Below, one piece after another: positions 47,353 through 62,300 of a DNA stretch of 64,000 bases. Each line of letters starts with the position of its first letter. Position 1 is the stretch's first letter. Source of the stretch: Siniperca chuatsi (taxonomy: Eukaryota; Chordata; Actinopteri; Centrarchiformes; Sinipercidae); the NCBI RefSeq assembly GCF_020085105.1, contig NC_058045.1, positions 16,031,833 through 16,095,832 of the forward strand, written 5' to 3'. The translations under genes were made by a program, and so were the position numbers. The notes under the pieces were generated by a model. That model was not told the DNA's origin and did no database searches. It saw nothing but the letters and a program-made list of their open reading frames with translations.

Positions 47353-50300
47353 ATGCTTAGACGGATACTTCAAATGGTAAGCTTCTAATGCAACTAAGTC
47401 AACCTAAGTCGCTTTTGTTTGGTTAAACCGAGTCGTTTTCCTTGGGAGACAGGCCTATCCTTGTCTGTTTTCCTGGTGGGGACGCACGTTTTACAACACA
47501 GTGTGTTGTGATTGGACGGGGTTTATTTTCAGCTAACGGGAGTTTCTCGATTGGAAAAAAAAAAACCCGCCACCCGTCAGATCGTAGTGAACATATCAAG
47601 CGCTCCTTCTACATCCATGGTTTACACAGCTAACCATTAAATGCTAACTCGGTTCAACTGATTGATGCTACTCTTGACAGGGATGTAGCAATACAATGCA
47701 GTAGCAAACATATTAGCTAACGGGCCACCTTGCCAAGGTTAGTCGAGTAAGGAATAACTTAGCTAGCTTACGTGCTTGGTCACTGAATCATTTTGTTTTC
47801 ATGGTTTCCGTTAGCTAGCTATGTTATTGCGGTAGGTTAATTCATCGTCCACTCAGCACATGCTAACGCTGACGTTAGCCACAGATTGACTGTTGGGAAG
47901 TCCCGTGTCAACTGGCTGACCGCAACTGGGGGAGAAACATGCGTTTTAAATAATTGAGCTTATACTATTGTTAATGGTGACATGGTTGTTTGGATAAATT
48001 GCCAGCTCATCACTAAATGTACAAGTGGGAGTAACAGAGGTTAGCTACTTAGTTAGCTAACCTACTACTTAGGACTACATTTACCACAGGGCATGCTAAC
48101 GTTAACTGCATCATTGTGTACATTTTGAAGTTCCGGCCTTGTAACTAGGAAAATCCATCTTTAAACACTATGCATTTAGGTCAGGGATTGCCAGACTAGG
48201 GCGTGTAACCTCTAATGGATTTTATTGCAAAGGTTTAGGAAGCCAAACGAAATTAAAAAAAAAAAAAATTGTTAGCAATTATTGTTTTGTTCCGTTACCT
48301 CCTCACATAAACATACACCGGACCTGTGCAGTAACTTGTTAATTATTCAAACCATGTAGCTAACAACACAGACATTATCAGGGCATGGGCGCTTATAAGA
48401 AACAATCTGATTAAAAAGGGTCCATTCTCTAATACACATCTGTCCTCCATATGATAAAGTTTGGAAACCACAGATTTGATTTATAATATGGTCTACAGTT
48501 TATGGGCACAAACACACCTCAAACTGTAGACCACATTGCCAAGATAATGATAAGATAATACAGTGCATTATATTACTCTGTCACCTTTGACCAAAATGTG
48601 AGGTTTCATCATTTTTTAAACTCTAGGCTTAATGGTGCGTTAACAAAAATCATGTTGTCAATCTATTTCCCTAATTGAATCCTGATTTAAAGATATCATT
48701 TATGCACAGGACCTGTGTTGAATTAATTCTAGTAAAGATTTTTTTTTGTTTTTTTGTTAACATAATTATTAGTGTATCGTAATACTGTAATAAGTCAGTC
48801 TAGTGCTGTTTCATGTGTGCAGTTTGCATTAGTTGGGTCAAAGGTTTCATAATGCAAATGCTTAGCCTGCCATCAAAGTGGTGTTTGTCAGCCCTCCAAT
48901 AGGCTCTGAGATGACTCAGTTCAAAGTGCTCAATGTCCTCCTCCCAACACTCAGTCACACACACACAAAACCCACATATTCACCTGATTCATGCATGCAG
49001 ACTATCACCAGCTCAAACAAACCCTTTTTGTGAATGTGCCACCAGTGGCACATCCACTTCATGTGTTCGTGGCTCAGGCTAGTGCACTGAGCTGATCTGA
49101 GGTCTACTTCCAAGAGGTGTAGTTGATTTGAGATTTTTTCATCAGTCTGTTATTTCATGATGCAACTGTCTTAAATCAATATGCTTTCAAAAGGAGAATA
49201 CAACAACATTCTAGGGTAGAGATACTCTATATAAAAATGTCTTTAAGGCTAATAGGTCGCACCCAGCATTGTTGTTTTTTGAGACGTGTGAGCCAAGACT
49301 CAGACGAAGGCCTGGGGCCCTTTTCTGGGAAGCCTCACTGTTCTTTTCTGAAATTAATTATTGTTCACTTGATCCAGCATTTACCCGGATGCAAACATTG
49401 CAAAACAATTCAAGTAAAGAGCACAAGCATCAGAGTCAGAGGTGTATATGTAACGTTCGAATGTCTCTGGAATATAGTCCGTAATTTATTTGAGAAAACA
49501 GAAAAAAATAGTGATTTAAAATCTGCAAAAAAGGATATAAATCTCCTCCCATACCGTAACTACTTCTCTCAGGCAATTAAGTTAACAAATGTATACAGTG
49601 TTTTTTTTTTTTACATTCAGACTATTCAAGTCCATTTTGTCCTCTCCAGACTCCTGGGAAGGGAGGCTCCCAGAACGCAGAGTCAGAGCAGCCCAGCACA
49701 GATCTTAACCACGATCAGACGTCTGAGGTAAGGTGGACGCTTGTTTTTTTTCTCAATTGATAACTTGTAGCTTTTTCCACCCTGTAAGTAAGAGCTGTAG
49801 AATTGAAGCTAATCATTTATTATCAAATGGTTGATTCTGATGGTGTGTTTCTGTGTTCAGGGCTTCATCTGTCCTCAGTGCATGAAGTCTCACAACTCTG
49901 CAGAGGAGCTTTTCAAGCACTATGAGCTGTTCCACGATACCGGAGACCTGCCCGCTCATGTGGCCCCCACTCGGTGATATATTAATGTCACATTAATTAT
50001 AACAAACTCAAGTCACTAAACTCATGGTGCACTTGACATAATTTTACTTTGTGTCTTTCCTTTCCTTTTAGGGAAGACCTTACAATGCTGCGGCAAGAGG
50101 TTCAGGACCTGCATGCTTCTCTCAAGGTATAGTTGGGTTTCTGAAGTGAACAGAGTGTGTAAATGGTCAGTTCATACAAAGACTTGATTGTGTGTCTGTT
50201 TGTGTGTTTTACCTGATTAGGAGGAAAGATGGTTCTCTGGAGAGCTCAAGAAGGAGTTAGACAAAGTCCAAGGACACCTGAAGCAAGTAATTCTTTCAAG

Positions 50301-53300
50301 ATATTTAATATGTATTATAATAAAATGTTGGCTTTCTGAATATGAAACTGCTTAATAAAACATGATGGCAATGCTTACTCTTACTGTACATGTTTCTCTC
50401 TTTGCCTTGATTCCACAGACTGACGGACAGACGGGCTCAGAGGATTCAGGTAGGGGACATTACATTTAAAATCCCTGTGAAAAAGATACCAAACATCAAT
50501 CACTAATACGTGATGCTCTTTTCTCAGCCCTCGAAAGGAAGTTGAATGAAGCGGAGACAGAAAAGTTCAACATTAAGCAGATGAAAGACCTGTTTGAGCA
50601 GAAGGCTGCCCAGCTGGCCACAGAGATAGTAGGTTAGTGTGGGGCCAGGGAACTGGGAGGCCTGTGTCTGTGGGTCTGCATCATTTAACAACAGTGAAGT
50701 ACTCTTTTTACTGGACCACTATTAAACTCAATCCATCCGTTGTGTTTTATCTTGTATAAGTTGTTGTTCATTCTTCAACATTTGCTTTTACAGCCTGATG
50801 AAGTTTTCCTCAAATCAGTTTGATGATGTGAACAAATGAGGTAAGTGTTGGTTTGACTAGCATATTATTAAATTGGCTTTTTTGAATTGTTGAATCTGAC
50901 AGACTTAAAGTCCCGCTATGATGAGGAGAAGAGCCTAAGGCAGGCTGCTGACCAGAGGCTGGCCAAATTGACCGAACAGCTACAGAAAGAGAAGCAGGAG
51001 AACGATAGACTTCAAACAGAACTGGTACAACACACACTAAGTTTCCGTTGGTATTTATTCTCTTCTCACCAGGCTTGAGACATACTTTGTATAGACCTTT
51101 CTTTTATAAATGTTGTGCTTTGGATTCTGAAAGAATAACGTTAAATTGACACCATGAAATCTGTTTGGCTCTGAGCTGTGTGGTGTGAAGAATTAAAGCA
51201 GATCTTACCCAGACAATCCCTTCACCGTTGTTATAGAAACGTGAAACAGAACTTTAAAGAATTTATATCAAAAGAGCTCACGCGTTTTTTTTAGTTAGAG
51301 TTGTTGGTTGCACTTTTATGTTATTCGTTCTTAAATGTTTTTAACTGTTCGGAGTGGTTTAGAAAGGCTTCATACAAGCATAGGTTTGGTGCTAGAGGTC
51401 AAGGCACAAACAACAAAAACAATTAATTTTGATGGAGTGAGGGGATGAATTTAAAAGTCTCACAGCCTGGGGAAAGAAGCTGCTCCGGACCCTGGTTGTA
51501 CGGCAGCAGATGCTTCTGTATCTCTTGCCAGATGGAAGCAGGGTGAACAGGCTGTAGCTGGGGTGGGTACTGCCTTTTTGGGCTCTGCGCAGGCACCTCA
51601 CCTCACCGTTATCACTGATGCTCGGTTGGTACCAATGACCCTCTGAGCGGTTTTAATCAACTGTTGTTGCCCTCCAGTCCTGACGTCCTCAGCTCCACTG
51701 ATGTAGACAGGTTGTTCTCTGTGCACCACTCTGCAAGATTGTTGATTTCCTCCCAATATGAAGTCTCATCATTGTTTGTAATCTGGCCAATGATGGTAGT
51801 GTCGTCTGCCAACTTCACAACAGATTTATCTCCATATCGGGGATCATCATATTATATCGGCATCATATAATATCATATTCTGTTGATGTCTCCTCTACTC
51901 TCCTCTTGCTCAAATATTGCCCACTGTCTGCCACCCAGTCCTCATGGCTTCAACACAGTGCCTCTGCTCTGCCCCCTAGCTGCAGCGACCGGGAGTGGAG
52001 GATGTGGAGGTACTGCAGAAGGAGCTGGTGCAGGTCCAGACACTGATGGACAGTATGACCCGCAAGAGGGAGGACGAGTCTGAACGTCTCAAAAACCACT
52101 ACGAGCAGCTGCAGGCTAATTACACTACCTCAGAGGTGAGGGGAACAAAACACTGAATGTCTTGAAGGCCAAATGTAGTTCTGCTGATTCTCACTTTAAC
52201 TTTTTCCAGACATGTTGCAACATAAGCTGCCACTCTTCCACCCTAAATTGTACTTGTTGCAAGCACATAGACATGCACAATGATTCCCACAATTTACATC
52301 TAGAAGATTGTAGTGTTGATGTGAAGTATAGTGTAGTTGTTCTTATTTTACCCCCTTTCTATTTCACCTGTCATTTGCTCAGGCCACCCACTGTGCTTTT
52401 TGGCAAAAAACTGCTTTTAAGATTCTTATTTAAAAATAGCTCTGAAATAACTAATGTACTGTCATACCAGATGGCTTTGTGCCTAATTCCCAATAATTAT
52501 GCTTTGTGAATAATTTAGCCTTATTTCCTGCATTTTTGATCCCAGTAGGAGAGGAGCATTTATCAGTCTCTGTCAGGCAGCACCAGCTGAACCTGTCCTT
52601 CTGCAAATTTACACATTGAGGGACCACATTCTGAATTTATTTGAGAGCTGTCTGGTTTTTGATCATGTAATTGCTCTCAGGATAATAAGTGACTTTGTTA
52701 CAGTCTGCAAATAGTCTGAAACATTGAGGTTTAAGTTCCACAGTATGAACATGTAGGAGTTTTTGCAGTCAGCAGCCAGTCTCCAGGTCGACAAACAGTT
52801 AACATTAAATTCAGGTTCATGCATCATCTGCCCCTGCAGTAGTACATAACAAAAAGCAAACCAAACCCTCTTTTGTATAAAATATTCTGCTTAATGCTGC
52901 CATAGCAAGATGTTGTCACAATGAAGTGCAGTAAATTCGTGATAAATTGGATTATTTATTCTCTCATTGGCTTTTGCTGTTGTATCGTGACTTACCTTTG
53001 TCTGTGTCTCTCTTCCCTCCCCTTCTTCTTTTGCTCCTAACATACTGTATTCCTCTCCAACACTCACTCTTTCTTCAAGATTCGTAAACTGGAGGTAAAC
53101 ATGTTGTTTCAAGTTGCCCCCAAATTTGGTTTAATCTTTTTAAGTTTCTCTAAGTTTGAAAGGTTTTTCAGAAAGTCATTTTTTTTTAACAGTGCGTTGC
53201 CTCTTATGTTTTTGTGTGACTGACGCCTCGTTGTTACTAATCCATGTGGGGTTTGTTTTCTTCTTTTATATCCTTCTCAGTGATGCTTCAGTTCTTTGAA

Positions 53301-56300
53301 TGTACACTAAATGGCTTGCAAAAATAATGTAACGTGTCTGTCTATGGTATTGCAGATGACCATATCCCAACTGAAAGCAGAGCTGGAGAAAGGTCCGCAG
53401 GAAGCAGCCGTCTACACACAACAGATCCACCAGCTGCAGAGCAATCTGAATAATTTGCAGCAGCAAAGCCAGGTAACACACACACCACCAGAATCAAACA
53501 AGTACAGTTATTATAGTCATGTGACAGTTTTGTCATTCTGAGCAGATTACTGCTACGGCATTTGCCACATGTTATACAGCATACAATTGTGTAGGATTTA
53601 CTTTTACTTCAGTAATGTTAACAAGCCTTGCCAGCTGCCTCTCAGATACAGAGCACGCCATCTCAGTTTCTGTAAACCTTCCTCTGTTGCTTGGCATCAG
53701 GCCCTATCACAATGCCCTGCTGTCACCAACCGTCTTTGGCAGCCTAGACATGTTGATAAAAAAAAGTCACATGGAGCTCTAAAATTAAACCAGCAGGGGG
53801 GGATCTCTGCCATGCCAGCTCTGTCACTTGGGGTGAAATACAATCACAGGTAACTGCACAGGTGCAAAGGGAAATGGGGAACGGAGGCAAAGGGTTCCTG
53901 CCAGAGATTAAATCCTCCCACATCAGGCACGTCAATGTCCTTCCAGCCAAGTAGGTTTCCGGGTACGAGGAGGATTGCAGAGCTGGATCTCCAGTGTGAT
54001 GCCCCCGCCCTATGCTTCTCCTTGCAAAAGGACACCCTGAGAGCTGATACAGATACTTATCTCATGAGAATAGAGACAAAAGTGTTGGAGCATATTGTGA
54101 AATACAGAGGATCAGGAGTAGGAACAGACAGGTGAACAACAACGGGTTTCATTGGTCTGTAATACCAGGATTAGAGAGGAGAAACCCAGCAGGGAGCTGT
54201 GACAATGACACAAGAGAAGGACAGCCGGACAAGGCCGTGAGAAGGAGAGGGATCAACAAAAGAGGACGGGAAAAAACAAAGTGTCTGGAGCGGGTTGTTA
54301 ATGTTGGCCAGCTGCTGCGGTGGCCTGTAGAGGTTTATTGAACGTCTGTGAAGTCCAGGTGCCCTGTCACACTCCCTAGTTAGCAGCACGCTCCACTATT
54401 AACAACATTTTGCTCTTTATCACCCTGTTGCTAAGTTTATTGCCAGAGCTTACACCAGAGCAAGTGCTGTACACATACCACAGTATTCCAAGTCCTGTTA
54501 TGTAAACATTCCCCTAGAAATGCCATACCTCACTTTATTCTTGACTCGACAGCCGACTGTTTTTTCCATAGCTTATATCACAGCAGGCGTGGGTGTTAGT
54601 TCCTTGTTACAGCTCCTATCATGCCAACTGTTTTAATTTAGAAAAGACATATGGTTCATGTTACAGTTTGGCTTAGTTAATGATTCAAACAATTCCTGAT
54701 TAACCTTTCAAAACTTAATCCTTTTTCATGAGACCCTGCTCCCTCAAGAAATGTCAGAAAACAATGATTTTACTTGCTATTGTTTTGTTTTGCACTTATT
54801 TCCTCCCTGGCTTTCAATCCTACTCAGGGACATCTTTCACCCCCCTTTCATCTTCATATTTCCCAAACATCTGGGCAACCAGTGCTCATCTGCTTCAAGT
54901 TGTCCTCTCCTCTTCTCACAGAGCCTGTCTGAAAAGCTTGCGCGTAAGGAGAAAGAGTATCAGGAACTAGAGGAGCGTCTGGGAGCTGAGAAGGCTACCA
55001 AGAAGGGAGTTCAAGACAGCCTGAGGGAGAGGGAGCTGGAGGTTCAAGAGCTCCAGGCTCAGGCCACAGGGGCTGAGGCCTCCCTGCAGAAGGCCCAGAT
55101 GGAGCTTGTAGAGAGAGCTGAGGAGGTGGCAAAGTTGAAGAGTGAGGTCATGGAGCTGGAGTTTAAGCACGCAGAGCTGAAGGTTGAGAGGAAACAGTTG
55201 GAACAGCAAAGGGAAGAAAAAGAGAGCCATGGTGCTCAGCAGCAGACTGAGATCAGTCAGGTGAGTAGGGCGGACAAAAGCCACACACACACAACTGCAT
55301 GCAGGACAACAGTACAATTGATATACAGATGGGTGACAAAAGAAGAAAACAACATTAAATGTAGGTATCAAACTGTATGACTCTGAATTCTGAAATTCTA
55401 AAACATGTAGTTATGATTTCCTCCATTTTGTAAATTATAACTACAGGGTGGTCGATATAGCAAAGGGTCCCATTGTGGAATTAGGGATTGGGTTATTTCA
55501 AGTTTAACCAAAAAATACTCTTTTTGCTCTACACCAGCTGGCACCCGAGGAGAAGCACTGCTGTGCACGGGATATCTTCAGCTTTTTATTTAAAGTTTAG
55601 TTCATTTAACTATGACTACAGCATGATTCATGCTACATGGCACCCATGAAAAATATGTCCATATAACAGAATGGCAGAGGCTCATGCAAACCTGTTTTTG
55701 CATGAAATCAGTTAAGAAGAAAATTCTACAACAGTAAAAATGACAAAGAAAGAAATCACTCAAATCAATAGTTGATGCACAAATGTTATGCAGTAATGTG
55801 TTAAAAACTCAGTCAACGAAGATTCCAGACATCCATTTTCCTCATCCAAGTATCGACTGTATCTCTTGCTATTAAGTTTGTCAACTTGTTCTCCATCTTA
55901 ATCATTACCCCTCTCTCTGCGCTCTGCCTAGCTGCACTCCAAACTGCTGGAGGCGGAGAGGCAGCTGGGCGAGGTGCAAGGTCGTCTTAAAGAACAGAGG
56001 CAGCTGTCTGGGGAGAAACTAAAAGACCGCGAGCAGCAAGCAGCCGACCTGCAGCTCAAACTGTCCCGTGCGGAAGAACAGGTAGGCATCAGATGAAACT
56101 TTAATGGTCGCTACAGGGAAAGGAATTAGTGTAATAGAACAGACAGAACATCTGTACATCAATGTGTCTGTTGTTTAAGTGTGCATTGTAAGCTATAATG
56201 TATGCTGTAAGATATGCAAGAGAAGTTTAGGTTAGGTTTATTTATTAGGCTAAAACAGGGAAGCAGAGTGATTAAAACCCAAGGGAATCAATGATCCGTG

Positions 56301-59300
56301 CTGATGAGATAAAAACAAAAACAAACAAACAAGATCATAAAAGATCTCCTAAAAACAAACAAATCAAGATAAAGACCTAACCTAAGATTCATTAAACTGC
56401 TGTAGAGTGATAATACAGAAACAGTAAGATGCACAAAATGACTATGAAATTAACACTGCATTTAGGTTTAGCGTAGAGGTAAACAAATAAAGGAAAAGAA
56501 ATTTAAGTGCTTTTGTGTTTTTGCTTCTTTAGTTGAAGGAGAGTGCCAGTAAGAATACAGACCTGCAGCACCAGCTGGAGAAAGCCAAGCAGCAGCACCA
56601 GGAGCTGCAGGTGCTGCAGCAAAACACCAATGGCAAACTCCGCGAGGCACAGGTACTGTCCACAAGAAAAACCCTCTGGCAACAATATTGGAGAGCATAA
56701 AGCCAAACGAGGCTGTGCTGTACAGTGAATTTAAAAATCACAGAGAGTTTCTACTTGGAACAATGTGCGACATAGTCTTTTTACAAAGTCAGCAACTCAT
56801 CTCAGAGGAGAGTTGCAACGAGAATATCAGGTGTTAATACTATGATGATAGTTTTATCATTTGATTTTTGGCTTGAGCTCGCTCGCTCGTGGTGTTGTCA
56901 TTTAGTAGTGAAAAATGTAGTTAATATGTACGTACAGATTTTGAATGCCACTTATTGGATTCTTAAATGCTATTTTACTGTAACTAAACGTGAACGTAAA
57001 AGTGAGTGCTACATGACAATGCTGCTTTATTGGTAATCCGATTATTATTTGTAGAAGCTTTATAAGATTAAAGCATATTTTACATTATCCTGATTGCATA
57101 ACATTTGATCCATACACAAACAAACACTGGTGTAGTATGAATGTGTGAAAATTGGTGTGGTCTACAGTACATCTCATTATATACCTCACTCATACCTCAA
57201 CATAAAACCCCAACTTGAAATAAAATTTATATTTCTGCCAAAATACCTAATGCAACCTTTCTGCTATGCTGGCTTGCCTTCATGCTGTAGAATGACCTGG
57301 AGCAGGTGCTGCGTCAGATCGGAGATAAGGACCAGAAGATCCAGAATCTGGAGGCTCTGCTGCAGAAGAGTAAGGACATTGTGAGCCAGCTGGAAACCGA
57401 GAGAGAGGACTTATGTGCCAAGATCCAGGCCGGGGAGGGAGAGACGGCTGTGCTCAACCAGCTAAAAGAGAAAAACCATGCACTACAAGAACAAGTGGGT
57501 GTACACACACACACACACTCTCTCTCTCTCTCTCAAAGGTTCACTTTCATGTTGCCAGCACTTCTCTGTAGTGAAAAAGTGATATGACAAAAGACTCATG
57601 CCACCCCCCTCTACACAAATGTATTGTCACAACTAAAACCTGCAGTGTAGATTAAAAAGCATCATATAGAATGGCCAGTTTTATTTAACAATAATTACAG
57701 GTAACTATTGGTCATTTTGAGCACATAACCTTTTCTGTATGTGTACGTCTTAAAGGTCACACAGTTGACAGAAAAGCTGAAGAACCAGTCGGAGAGCAAC
57801 AAGCAAGCCCAGGATAACCTTCATGAGCAGGTCCAGGAGCAGAAGACCCTGCTGCGTTCAGCCCAAGACCGAGCCCACACCTTGGAGACCTCAGTCACTG
57901 AACTCACCACCCAGCTCGCAGACAGCAAGGAGAAGGTATCCCAGCTGGACGCTCAGGTAAACCTCTGTGTAATCTGTTTGGAAGGACTGATCCAAAAACA
58001 GTATGTTGTCCTGCGGATTTTATTTTTTACTAGTTTCTGTCTGTCTGTTTCTTTTCAGCTGAAGGGAAAGACAGAGATGTTGTTATCTGCAGAGGCAGCC
58101 AAGGCTGCACAGAAGGCTAACCTGGAGAACAACCTGGAGACTGCTCAGCATGCATTGCAGGACAAGCAGCAGGTTAGCGCCTTCTTTGTGCCACTGATGT
58201 TGAAATTTGGCTAAAACGCAGCGCAGTGTCCCTTGTAATGCACCATATTTCTTTCCTTTGAAAATATGTCACTCCCTGACTTATATATGTTGTTTTCTTC
58301 CTTTCCCCCCTTCACTCTACTCACCTCCCCTCTTATCCTGCGTCCTCTCCCACATCTTGTATAGGAGCTTAATAAGGTTCAGAAGAAGGTGGAGGAGCAG
58401 GCCCAAAGGCTAAAGGAGAGACAGGAGCAGTGCACACAGCTGGAAGCCAGTCTGAAGGAATGCAAAGACAAACTAATGGCATCAGAACAGCGTATAGAGC
58501 AGCTGGAGGGGCTTAATAAGGTTTGTGTTGAGTATTTATTTAGGTACCTGATATTGGACTGTATGAGGGGTAATTTTAGGCCTAAATGTTTCCTGTCTGT
58601 AGTGCCCTCAGTATACATACATCTTGTGTTTCATAAATTAATCTGGTGTTTTAATCTGACAGAAATTGGAGTCACAGGTTGGGGAGTTGCAGACCACACG
58701 GGACCAGGTGCAGCAAGACGTGCAGAAGCTGCAGAAGGAGGGGTCAGAGGTTAAACGGAAAGCCAAGGAGCTGCAGCACTCACTGGAAACAGAGAAAGCA
58801 GGGTGAGATAAACTATACTGGTGCATTGGCTTTATTAAAATGTGATGACGCTTTCCAAGTGAGTAATACATGCATGCAACTGTAACTAACCCTCTGTAAC
58901 TGTATTATAATGATGTCACAACCATATGCTAGTATTTTCTTATTTTTTTGTTTATTCCGCTGTATTTTAATGAATTACCCATAATACAACATAAATGTAT
59001 TTTACACTGTTAAGGGCTACAACACTACAAGAGGAATTAAAGAAAACAGCAGCTGCTTTGAGTGACATTCAGCACGAGATGGAGCGCAGTGAGCAGGAGA
59101 AAGCCGCTCTGAAGTTGAATCTGGACAAGGTGATCCAGGAGGGAAAGACTAAGCATGCAGAGGTGGACAGGAAAGCTCAGAGCCTGGCAATAGACTTACA
59201 AAAGGCCCAGCAGGATAAAGAGGTTCAAAGGAAGGAGCTTGCCTCTGTGCAGGGGAGCCTAGCAAAGGCTAGTAAGGCACTGAAAGAGAGTCAGACTCAA

Positions 59301-62300
59301 CTGGACACAGAGAGGAAGAACAATAAGTCAGCCATGGAGGAGAAGGTAGGTTCAGTAAGCTTCAGTCAAAACAAAACCAGTTTAGACCACTTCAATATTA
59401 TCTTTCACCTTTGGGAAATTTGCAACAAAGAGTAACAAATAGCCACCTAATTACAACACCAGGACACTGACAACATGAATCTGTCTTAATCCTCAGGAAA
59501 AGTCCAATGAAAAGGCCAGACAGGAGCTTCTTAAGAATAATGAGGCCATCACCAAGGCAATGGAAGAATATAAAGAGCAGTTGGAGCAGATGAGAGAGGT
59601 AAGCTTCTGGAAAAATGGAACATCAAGCAGTGTTGCTTTGAATGTAACACCTAAGACCTGTTGTGTGTCTACAAATGTCAGGCAGAGAAAAAGTTGAAAG
59701 TGCAGCTCACCACAGTGGAGCAGCAACACTCAAAGACTCAGGAGACGCTGAAGGAAAAAGAGAATCAGTTGGAGAAGCTGCGGGCACAACTTAAGACGGC
59801 CCAGGGGTCCTTTGAGGAGGAGATGCAGAAACTGAAGGGCCAAGTGGCAGGGTTACAAGAAGTTAATGTCAAGAAGGCAAGTAGCATGTTTAAATACAAA
59901 TACAGACATGCATACAGTCGACAGCTGTCATCGCACTTAACCACATAGCAACACTTACTATATGTTAAGTAATTTGTATAATGGCAATCTTATGTCTTAT
60001 GTGTATGTTTATTTGTATATTTGACTCTTATCTCCAGGAAGAAGAGGAGAGTAAGCTGAGGGCCCAGGTGTCAGGGCTCAGTCAGAAGCTGGCCTCTGAG
60101 AAGAGTCGGACGACAGAGCTGCAGAAGGCCTCGGAGCAAAGCCAGCAAAGCCTCACTAAGCTTCAGTCTGACTTCTATGGCAAGGAGTCTGAGGTCTCTG
60201 CCCTGCGTCAAGACCTGAAGGTAGGTTTATGCAGGAGGGGCTGGAGGAGTAGAGACTGATAATGGCTTCATTTCAGGAGGTTATGTTAAATGTGACGTAA
60301 TGCTGCATCACTTTTGACAAATTCTCAGAGATGGATTACGGATAGGGAGGCGGGTGTTGATGATTGAATGAAGTGTTTGCTAACAAAATTAACACGCCCT
60401 CCTCTGAGCATTTCCCATAGTCCCTGCTGCTTTTTTCGATTTCTCTTTCTCGGTGAGTGACTTTTGACCTTTCTCTGACTGTAGGTGTCAGAGGAGAAGC
60501 TGAACGTGGCTCAGGAAGAGCTGGCTGCTAACCGAACCCATCAGACACGTTTAGAGGCTCAGATTCAGGAACTGCAGACTGGCCGGGGCTCGTTGGAGCA
60601 GGAGCTGGCAAAACGGGACCAGAAGCTCCAACAGCAAGAACAAACCCTGAGGGAACTACAGAAGCAACAGGTCAGACAAACAGATTAACACACACAGACA
60701 TGAACACTTAGATGACTTGATGTTAAGTTCATATATTGTAAATTGTGCTTAATCACCCAGGGTCAAGTAAAGGAGGAAGTGGAGAAGGAGAGGAGCAAAG
60801 TGGAGGAGCTGAACAAAGCCAAGAGTGTCCTGGAAAAGAATAACACCAGACTGACTTCAGAATTAAAAGCGCTAATGGAGAAGAGCGAGAAGGTCAGTCA
60901 CTTTTCATAAGAATCAACAACTAACACTGTCTTTATTTTGATTTAAAGGGGAAGATAGAGGAATCTGAGTGTCAGAGCCTGGTAATGACTGCCATTTGAT
61001 GTCTCATACTGGCTGACCTGCTTCCCATGCTTTGTCTTATGTAAACATCTTAACTCAGGGATACTGTAGGTCATCAGGGCCACATTCTTCAAAGTTATAA
61101 CTGGGCGTGCTTGAGTCGACAATTTGACGTGAGCCTGGATTTTTCAGTTCTTCAAAGCAGTCAAAGCCATCTCTAACTTCCTAAGCTCAAACCTTCTCAA
61201 ACATTTTAAAGTTTAACCCCACCTGTGATCTTATTTTTCCAAAATGACTTAATGCTTCTTTAGTTTGAGACAGTATAAGAGCCTTTAATTACCAAATATT
61301 GCACATTGCGCTACATATTTGTTGCTTTTCAGGAGCTGGGTGAGTTGCGGGAAGCCAAACAGCTGTTGATCCAGCAGAAACTGGAGCTGCAGAGTCAGGT
61401 GGAGGCAGCACAGAGCACCCTGGAGCAGGAGCAGAAAGAGCACCAGGCCACCAGGGACAGCAGGAGCCAGAGAGAGGAACAGCTCCTTGCCCAAACCAAG
61501 GATGTCCAGGATCAGTTGGTAGGCTCATCTGCCAAATCCCACCAAATGATTTTAAATTAGTATATTAAATATCATTCACGTCCCCTTCTGATCCCTTTCG
61601 TGACATGATCAATGCTTCCTTCCAAAGTTGGCAGAGAAGCGAGCGAGAGAAGAGCAGGTGAAGCGTAGGGAGGAAGCAGAAGCAAAGATGGGTGTGCAGG
61701 TGACAGCTCTGAATGAAAATGTGGCCACGCTGAAGAGAGAGTGGCAGGGCAGCCAACGGAGAGTCGGTGAACTGGAGAAGCAGACCGATGAGCTGAGAGG
61801 AGAGATCGCTGTGCTGGAGGCCACCATCCAGAACAACCAGGACGAGAGACGGGCTCTTTTAGAAAGGTTGAAAGTTGATATTGTTTTAACAACATGTCAC
61901 CCGGCAAGTAATGACTCTTTGTTTCATAAAAGTACTTAAAAGCCTTTTAAAGGTTTTTGCATGTTCTTGAGTGAGGAACGCAAAGATGCTTTCCCATACA
62001 GATTATTAAAACCATTTGCTTCCAGTGCAGGCCTCAGAAGTCACCAGGATTTTCTTATTTTTCTTAGGTTTTAAAAAATGTGTTTATCCAATGTATCTAA
62101 CGCATCCCTTTTTAAAACAAGCACTTGCCTCCAGTTCCTAGAAGAAACAAACCAATTAGGCTGTGAAAAAATAATTTAGGTTAAAACATTAATTAAATTG
62201 TCTTTATTATAAGACTGACTTGACTTAATCAGTCACCCTGAGCTGCTGAACATTGCTTCAGGGTTAGTTTTGGCCACATCTCTCCTACAACTTTAAATTA

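Noticed and set aside
49237-49731. 164-codon plus-strand open frame before and through eea1 exon 2
   Set aside because: It overlaps the exon 2 coding sequence in another frame, has no recognised domain and includes poly-pyrimidine acceptor sequence translated as a Phe run.
54967-55371. 134-codon minus-strand open frame opposite eea1 exon 12
   Set aside because: It is the Leu-rich complement of a Glu/Lys/Gln-rich coiled-coil exon, a common shadow.
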